Positions 1 through 4,400 of a DNA stretch of 5,688 nucleotides are shown here, piece after piece. Each line of letters begins with the position of its first letter. The stretch's first letter is position 1. Made by a program: the position numbers and the translations under genes. The notes under the pieces are model-generated. The model saw only the letters and a program-made list of their open reading frames with translations, was not told the DNA's origin and did not search any database. Source of the stretch: RUG11237 sp045119215. GTDB taxonomy: Bacteria; Bacillota; Clostridia; Lachnospirales; Lachnospiraceae. The stretch lies in contig JBGVDD010000025.1 of the NCBI GenBank assembly GCA_045119215.1, positions 1 through 5,688 of the forward strand, given 5' to 3'.

Positions 1-30
1 ATTTGCAGCAGAAAAGAGCATGATGAAAGT

Positions 31-56
31 TTTTTATGCTTTTATGTGCATAAAAA
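31..56. repeat. AT-rich hairpin
   Basis: Positions 31-39 (TTTTTATGC) and 48-56 (GCATAAAAA) are perfect reverse complements around an 8-nt loop. The stem is mostly A-T and no T-tract follows on the plus strand. It could be a weak bidirectional terminator for a gene left of the window, or chance in AT-rich DNA. Confidence 0.25.
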
Positions 57-151
57 GTTCTGTCGTCCGCACCTCCTCAGCTGTTTTTTCCTTCCATGTA
101 GCCCGTTGCGTAAAGGTGTCCTTCCTCTATGGTGCAGGGGGTGAAGAATGG

Positions 152-218
152 AATAAGTTGCGATAACTCCGCCCTAACTATATAAAAATAGGTAGTTAGG
201 GCGGAGCTATCGCTTATT
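152..218. repeat. Long near-perfect inverted repeat
   Basis: Arms 160-180 and 193-213 are 21 nt each and complementary except for one mismatch (A166 against C207), around a 12-nt AT-rich loop. Five more pairs (152-156 with 214-218) extend the stem beyond a 3-nt bulge at 157-159. The core arms are GC-rich (CTCCGCCCTAACTA), so the transcript would fold very stably from either strand. No clear T-tract follows directly on either side, so a classical intrinsic terminator is possible but not proven. A dispersed palindromic element or small MITE-like repeat is the alternative. No flanking target duplication was found. Confidence 0.7.
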
Positions 219-295
219 TACTTTGCGATTTGCGGCACTTTACTTTGTTTTTTTGTGATAAATCGCTTTTGTCCCTTTTCTAACTCTTTCGTCAT
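218..295 (-). CDS. Doubtful short minus-strand ORF, 25 aa, possible gene remnant
   Basis: Read on the minus strand, ATG at 295 opens 25 codons ending at TAA (220-218). The peptide is lysine- and glutamine-rich (it begins MTKELEKGQK). The frame stays open upstream to a TGA at 352-350, which adds 18 Ser/Asn-rich codons without a start. Composition is protein-like rather than random, and the stop abuts the inverted repeat at 152-218, which would sit where a terminator belongs. Against it are the very short length, no recognisable family, and no ribosome binding site or promoter seen on that strand. It may be the decayed 3' end of a gene, or chance. No function is proposed. Confidence 0.2.
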   Translation of the reverse strand: MTKELEKGQKRFITKKQSKVPQIAK

Positions 296-444
296 TGCGT
301 TGACAGAGCTTGAAAACTGATTAAGATTACTGTTCGATTTTCCGCTGCTTCACCTTAGTCTGTTAGTGTTTGTTTAGTATTCGCGATATGTCCCCTTTGT
401 TTTTATAACTTATAGCGAAGATTTCTTAAAAAAGTCTTTTAAAA

Positions 445-477
445 TTTGGCTAATATCGAAAAATATTCTTAAATTTG
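445..477 (+). promoter_or_regulatory. Bacteroidota-type promoter (-33 TTTG / -7 TAAATTTG)
   Basis: TTTG at 445-448 is followed by a 21-nt spacer and TAAATTTG at 470-477. This fits the Bacteroidota housekeeping sigma consensus (TTTG, 19-21 nt, TAnnTTTG) exactly. Transcription would start a few bases downstream, around 482-488, and run into the structured region and then toward the two genes. The surroundings (420-475) are AT-rich, as expected for a promoter. Confidence 0.7.
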
Positions 478-580
478 CAGCGTGAACCTGATCTGAAGCC
501 CGAGTGAGCAATGCTAAGGTGGCTTTATTGCCGTCTGAAAATGCAGAAGTCCGCAAAGGGTGGAAAGAGATACTCAAGAG

Positions 581-649
581 GAGTGTCTTGGAAGTGGGGA
601 ATCATATTTATGATAAAGGCGTTTACTTGACGCTTTGTTCTTGACACTC
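581..649 (+). ncRNA. Three-way-junction-like fold inside the leader
   Basis: GAGTGTC at 581-587 pairs with GACACTC at 643-649. Inside lie two hairpins: ATCAT 601-605 with ATGAT 610-614 (4-nt loop), and GGCGT/A-rich 615-622 with ACGCTTT 630-636 (7-nt loop, one bulged G). Three nested or adjacent helices within 69 nt suggest a folded RNA domain. Each helix alone is short and could be chance; the nesting is what supports it. Confidence 0.35.
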
Positions 650-727
650 TGAAATCTCGCAAGTTTCAATCGTAAGTCAGGAATGAGGCAACAGTAGATG
701 TCCATGGATGTGTTAATAGGCCGTATT

Positions 728-755
728 GTATATCTTTGTCAATTCAAAGGTATGC
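728..755. promoter_or_regulatory. 11-bp palindrome with back-to-back -7-like boxes
   Basis: Positions 728-738 pair with 745-755 around a 6-nt loop: 9 Watson-Crick and 2 G-U pairs in RNA. On the plus strand TATCTTTG (731-738) matches TAnnTTTG. On the minus strand TACCTTTG (752-745) also matches it. No good -33 TTTG stands at the right distance on the plus strand. It may therefore be a leader hairpin, a weak internal or divergent promoter, or a regulator-binding palindrome. If the plus-strand box is active, the RNA would begin near 745 and carry the 775-862 fold close to its 5' end. Confidence 0.35.
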
Positions 756-774
756 AAATGGTGTATACATATCG

Positions 775-867
775 GCGTGGGCTTCTGCGTTGCTCGTTCA
801 ACTTACGATGGGCAATGCGAGAGCCTCAGAGTGTGGAACGGGTAACTGTAAGACTCCCACGCTTTTT
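775..867 (+). ncRNA. Closed RNA fold ending in a T-tract
   Basis: GCGTGGG (775-781) and CCCACGC (856-862) form a 7-bp GC-rich closing stem, directly followed by TTTTT at 863-867. Inside, GCGTTGC (787-793) pairs with GCAATGC (812-818, one G-U). This inner helix extends outward through TCT 784-786 with AGA 820-822 past a bulged G, and inward through TCGT 794-797 with ACGA 805-808, leaving a 7-nt loop. Positions 823-855 show no equally strong helix and may hold a conserved single-stranded or tertiary part. The closing stem plus T-tract looks like the 3' end of an RNA, although termination by a stem with so large an enclosed loop is uncertain. Confidence 0.45.
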
Positions 868-902
868 CATATATATAACTATCTAAATCTTTTAATATTC
901 TC

Positions 903-908
903 GGGGAG
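903..908 (+). promoter_or_regulatory. Shine-Dalgarno-like site for the membrane protein gene
   Basis: GGGGAG lies 4 nt before the ATG at 913. Purine-rich sites are not the rule in Bacteroidota, but here it favours 913 over the in-frame ATG at 931. Confidence 0.35.
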
Positions 909-912
909 CTGA

Positions 913-1410
913 ATGCTTAAACGAAATGATATGACGATTAGTAAAGGATTTTGCGTAGTGCTTAAAGATTTATGTCGAAGTCTTGGTTCTTCTGAAAAAA
1001 TCATAATCATATTAACAATGCTGATATGTGTCATCCTTTATTGGAGTGACCCTTTCTGCTTAAAATCTAATAAAACTGATTTTTTAAAGATGTTTTTAGA
1101 TGTAATTCCAACAATACTTGGTTTTACAATTGCATCATTGGCTTTAATATATTCATTCCCGGAAAAAGTTTCAGGAAGATTATCAAAAGTTCCTTGTAAT
1201 CAGAAAAGAAGTCCGTTTGATGAGTTGGTTGCAATAATGAGTGTATTGGCAATTATTGCTGTTGCTGCAATTTTATTTAATTTATTTGCGAGATTTTTCG
1301 ATTCCCTATTTTATATAGCTTTTAGTTTGTCTTTGTGTAGTTTGTTTTTATGTTTACACATTATATTTCATCTTTTTACTATTAGAACATTTATAAATCC
1401 ATTAAAATAA
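913..1410 (+). CDS. Small four-helix inner-membrane protein, function unknown
   Basis: The 165-aa product has four hydrophobic segments at roughly residues 29-44, 61-82, 104-126 and 131-156. The N-terminus (K3, R4, K11, K18, R22) and the 83-103 loop (K85, R89, K92, K98, R99) are basic, so by the positive-inside rule both ends and the middle loop face the cytoplasm. Helix 2 contains IPTILGFTIASLALIYSF (residues 65-82), a Gly/Ser/Ala-containing pattern that also occurs in various small membrane proteins of unknown role. No catalytic motif, cleavable signal peptide or soluble domain is visible. The start at 913 follows GGGGAG; ATG 931 is an alternative. The stop lies 6 nt before the large surface gene, so the two are probably co-transcribed. 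The gene is very AT-rich (15-16 G+C in sampled 60-nt rows) compared with both sides, suggesting separate acquisition. I do not recognise a family. A pore-forming or accessory membrane role is possible but unsupported. Confidence 0.8.
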   Translation: MLKRNDMTISKGFCVVLKDLCRSLGSSEKIIIILTMLICVILYWSDPFCLKSNKTDFLKMFLDVIPTILGFTIASLALIYSFPEKVSGRLSKVPCNQKRSPFDELVAIMSVLAIIAVAAILFNLFARFFDSLFYIAFSLSLCSLFLCLHIIFHLFTIRTFINPLK

Positions 1411-1416
1411 AATATT

Positions 1417-1476
1417 ATGAAGCGTCTTTTGTTCATTTGGGCATTGTTCCTATGCTCGCTTTCATCAGTATTTGCT
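1417..1476 (+). other. Signal peptide of the surface protein
   Basis: Residues 1-20: K2 and R3, then a hydrophobic stretch (LLFIWALFLC), then a small-residue end with V18-F19-A20. Signal peptidase I cleavage is expected between A20 and Q21, leaving an N-terminal Gln. Confidence 0.85.
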
Positions 1477-4400
1477 CAGTATAGTGGATCTGGGTCAGGA
1501 ACCGAGAACGACCCTTATCTGATTTTCTATGCAGAGCAATTGAATCAAGTACGCAACTTTCTTGGAAAGGATGTGTATTTCAAGTTAATGTCTGATATTG
1601 ACCTGACTGATTGGATATCAGAAAATGCGCCAAAACAAGGTTGGCTGCCAATAGGTGTTGAAAATTCTTCTTTTAGGGGAGTGTTTGATGGAAACGGGCA
1701 TCAGATTTCCTCTGTCAATATCTATCGAAGTGGTACTAATAATGTAGGCCTTTTTGGTGCAACCGCTGGTGCTACGATAAAGAATCTGACTGTACGAGGA
1801 AAAATAGAAGGAAAAGAAAGGGTCGGAGGAATTTGTGGCTACTCCACCAGTTCTACTTTTGTGTCCTGTAAAGTCATATCCGACATCAAAGGAACTTCTA
1901 ATATTGGCGGCATTTCTGGTTATGATAAAGGTAGTAATATTACAAGTTGTGATGTAACTTTAAAAAGTATTACAGGTCAGAATGTTGGTGGCATAATCGG
2001 ATATGAATACGAAAAAGTAAAAGTAAGTTTATGTAATATAGATTTGAATGCTTCGGGAAATGACAACTTAGGAGGTGTGATAGGATATAGCATAAGTGAG
2101 TCCACTTTAGCTGATAATAAAGTTCAAGCCTCAATCAGTGGCAAAAATAATATTGGAGGAATATTAGGATACTTTTATGGCGATACAAAGCTTGTTACTT
2201 CCATAAATAAATGTGCTTTTTATGGAAATTTGTCAGGATATAATAATGTTGGTGGAATAGTCGGTAATTATGATAATTCTTCTTATTCTTCTTGTTTAAC
2301 TTTAAATGTTGCTAATAGTTACTCTATTTGTAATATAAAAGCAAATGATTATATAGGCGGAATCGTAGGCCGTTTTTATAGTTCTGAAGCTAAAATAGAC
2401 TTTGATATTAATAATTCTTTTTTTAGCGGCACCATTAATGGTAACAATGGTGTAGGAGGTATAATTGGATATATAGAAAGAATCGGTGCCTCAAGTAAAG
2501 TGAGAAATAATATGTCATTAGGATCCTTGTTTGGAGCCAATGATGTTGGAGGTATTGTAGGACTATCAGGTACTCAGTATAGAAATTCAATAAAAATATC
2601 TTCCTGTGTGTCTGGTTTAAGTGCCATTAGTGCTTCTCACGATAACGTTGGTAGAATATATGGTAGAGATGATAAAAATGGACTAAGTTTTGGTACATTG
2701 GGTACATCTGAAGGCAATCTTGGACTTTCCACAATGATTGTCTCTAAGGCAGGTGTTGTTCAGGACATCCTCGATGGTAATCAAAATGGTACAAGTACAG
2801 GTCCTTCTGCTTTGAAATTGAAAGCAAACTATGTGGCTCATGGCTGGGATTTCAATAACGACTGGACAATGCAGGAAACGGAAACCTATCCTTATAAGCC
2901 TTGGCAGGCAGCACCGCCTCAGATCACATCTAAACTCGTTTCCAAGGAGACTACTATTAGTGGAAAGAGTATTGATGGTGGAACTGTATATATAGAAGTT
3001 GGTGACAGTTACAAATCGTCTGTGGCATGTAACGGAAACTCATGGTCTTTCTCCGTCCCATCCCTCCAGTCTGGTGACCTTGTTAGAGTCTATGCAGTGT
3101 CTAAGGGCAAGAATCAATCTCCTTATACAGATACTTACGTAGGTTATCCTGGCAGTGGTACCTTGTCAGACCCTTATCGAATTTACACGGCAGCCGATCT
3201 GCAGGGTGTTTACAAGAAGGGCTATTATAAATTGATGAATGATGTAGATCTGACAGAATGGATTAACAAGAACAGTCCTACCGAGGGATGGCCTGCCATT
3301 GGTAAGAATGGCTTGACTGCTGTTTACTTTGATGGTGGTGGTCATACTGTATCTGGACTCTGGTGTAATACGACGGCAGAATACAACGGCTTGTTTTCTA
3401 ACTTCCCTGATGGATATATCCAAAATCTGAATGTACAGGTTGCGGAAGGAAAAGAAGTTAAAGGTGGCGACTGTACTGGTATCGTCATCGGCCGCTTTGC
3501 CAATGGTTCTATTGATCATGTCACGGCTTCAGGCTTCATTAATGGTTCGAAGAGAAGTGGTGGTGTCATAGGAGTTGCGGAAAATCTGAAGATAAGCAGC
3601 AGTAAATTTGATGGTACATTGAAGTCTGAATCTGAAAATGCCATCTTGGGCGGTATTGCTGGTGAGATAAAGAGTGGTGAATTAACTAAGTCTCAAGCTA
3701 AAACGCAAGTAAATGCCTCCGGTAATGGCATTATTGCTGGTGCATTGGTTGGTAATAATAACGGCAAAATAAACTCCTGTTTTGCGGAGGGTGCAGTTTC
3801 CTTGACAGGAGAGAACTCTTATGCAAGTGGACTCGTTGGTCAGAATCAAGCCAGTGCTGTTGTAGAAAATTGTTATTCTGTAGCAGATGCTTCCGCTACG
3901 CTTTATGCAGCAGGTCTTGTAGCTTACAATTATGGTAAGATAAGTAATAGCTATACTCGTAGCAATGTGAAGAGCGTCAAGTATGGAGCTGGTGCTGTAG
4001 GTTATAATGATGGTGAAAAAGCTATGATAAATGGGCTTGTTGCAGGTAATCCAAAAGTTGATGTGACAGACAAGACTGGTTGGAGTATTCGTGTGCTTGG
4101 CGGTTTTAAGAATGGAGCCAAGGAACCTGGTGAGAACAATTATGCTCTCAACTCAATGATTCTTTCTGTAAATGGCGTTCCAAAGAAAGTTACCGACAAT
4201 ATTCTTGATGGATTCGCAAAAACTGAGGCAGAATTAAATTCAAAAGCTTTATACGAAAGTCTTGGCTGGTCATTTAATAATGTGTGGAATATCAGTGAAG
4301 GAAATGGTTGGCCTACGCTTGACATGAATGTCTATGGTCTTGTCTCTGATATTGAAGTGACTCCAAAGAAGGGTACTTTGAAAGTGGGACAGTCTATGAC

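Larger units (their letters stand above)
1..444. other. Intergenic region without a convincing gene
   Basis: No reading frame of convincing length or quality lies in this stretch on either strand. It holds a weak AT-rich hairpin (31-56), a strong inverted repeat (152-218), one short minus-strand frame (218-295) and AT-rich DNA leading into the promoter at 445. In several places the minus strand reads like short pieces of protein, for example an open frame that ends with TGA at 79-77, but none has a start codon. These could be decayed gene remnants or chance. The gene to the left of the window cannot be seen. Confidence 0.6.
483..867 (+). ncRNA. Candidate structured leader or non-coding RNA region
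   Basis: This stretch follows a consensus promoter, contains no convincing gene, and is GC-richer than its surroundings. It contains a run of complementary arms: 508-512 with 527-531 (small hairpin, inner AAG/CTT pairing), 581-587 with 643-649 enclosing two further hairpins, 728-738 with 745-755, and 775-781 with 856-862 enclosing a strong inner hairpin. It ends in five T at 863-867. Depending on whether that T-tract terminates, it is either an independent RNA of about 380 nt or a long 5' leader of the genes at 913 and 1417. Short open frames cross it (504-644, 511-630, 698-886) but lack ribosome binding sites and overlap the stems. I cannot assign it to a named RNA family. Confidence 0.4.

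Noticed and set aside
511..630. 39-codon plus-strand frame from ATG 511
   Set aside because: Short, basic, no ribosome binding site, overlaps another open frame and the RNA stems.
504..644. 46-codon plus-strand frame from GTG 504
   Set aside because: The peptide looks mildly protein-like, but there is only a GTG start without a ribosome binding site, and the frame overlaps the nested stems at 508-531 and 581-649. Kept as a remote possibility only.
698..886. 62-codon plus-strand reading frame from ATG 698
   Set aside because: It runs through the 728-755 stem and the whole 775-867 fold, has no ribosome binding site, and its peptide is rich in Arg and lacks any recognisable domain. The RNA structure explains the sequence better.
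1300..1416. Separate promoter for the surface gene inside the membrane-protein gene
   Set aside because: Only partial -7-like matches (for example TAGTTTG near 1323) and no paired TTTG at a suitable distance; co-transcription is simpler.
1417..1476. Lipoprotein signal suggested by Cys13
   Set aside because: The residues before C13 (LFL) do not form a lipobox, since position -1 is Leu; a signal peptidase I site at A20 fits better.
3166..3519. 117-codon minus-strand frame
   Set aside because: Lies opposite the GLUG block B coding frame, which has clear family motifs; antisense shadow.
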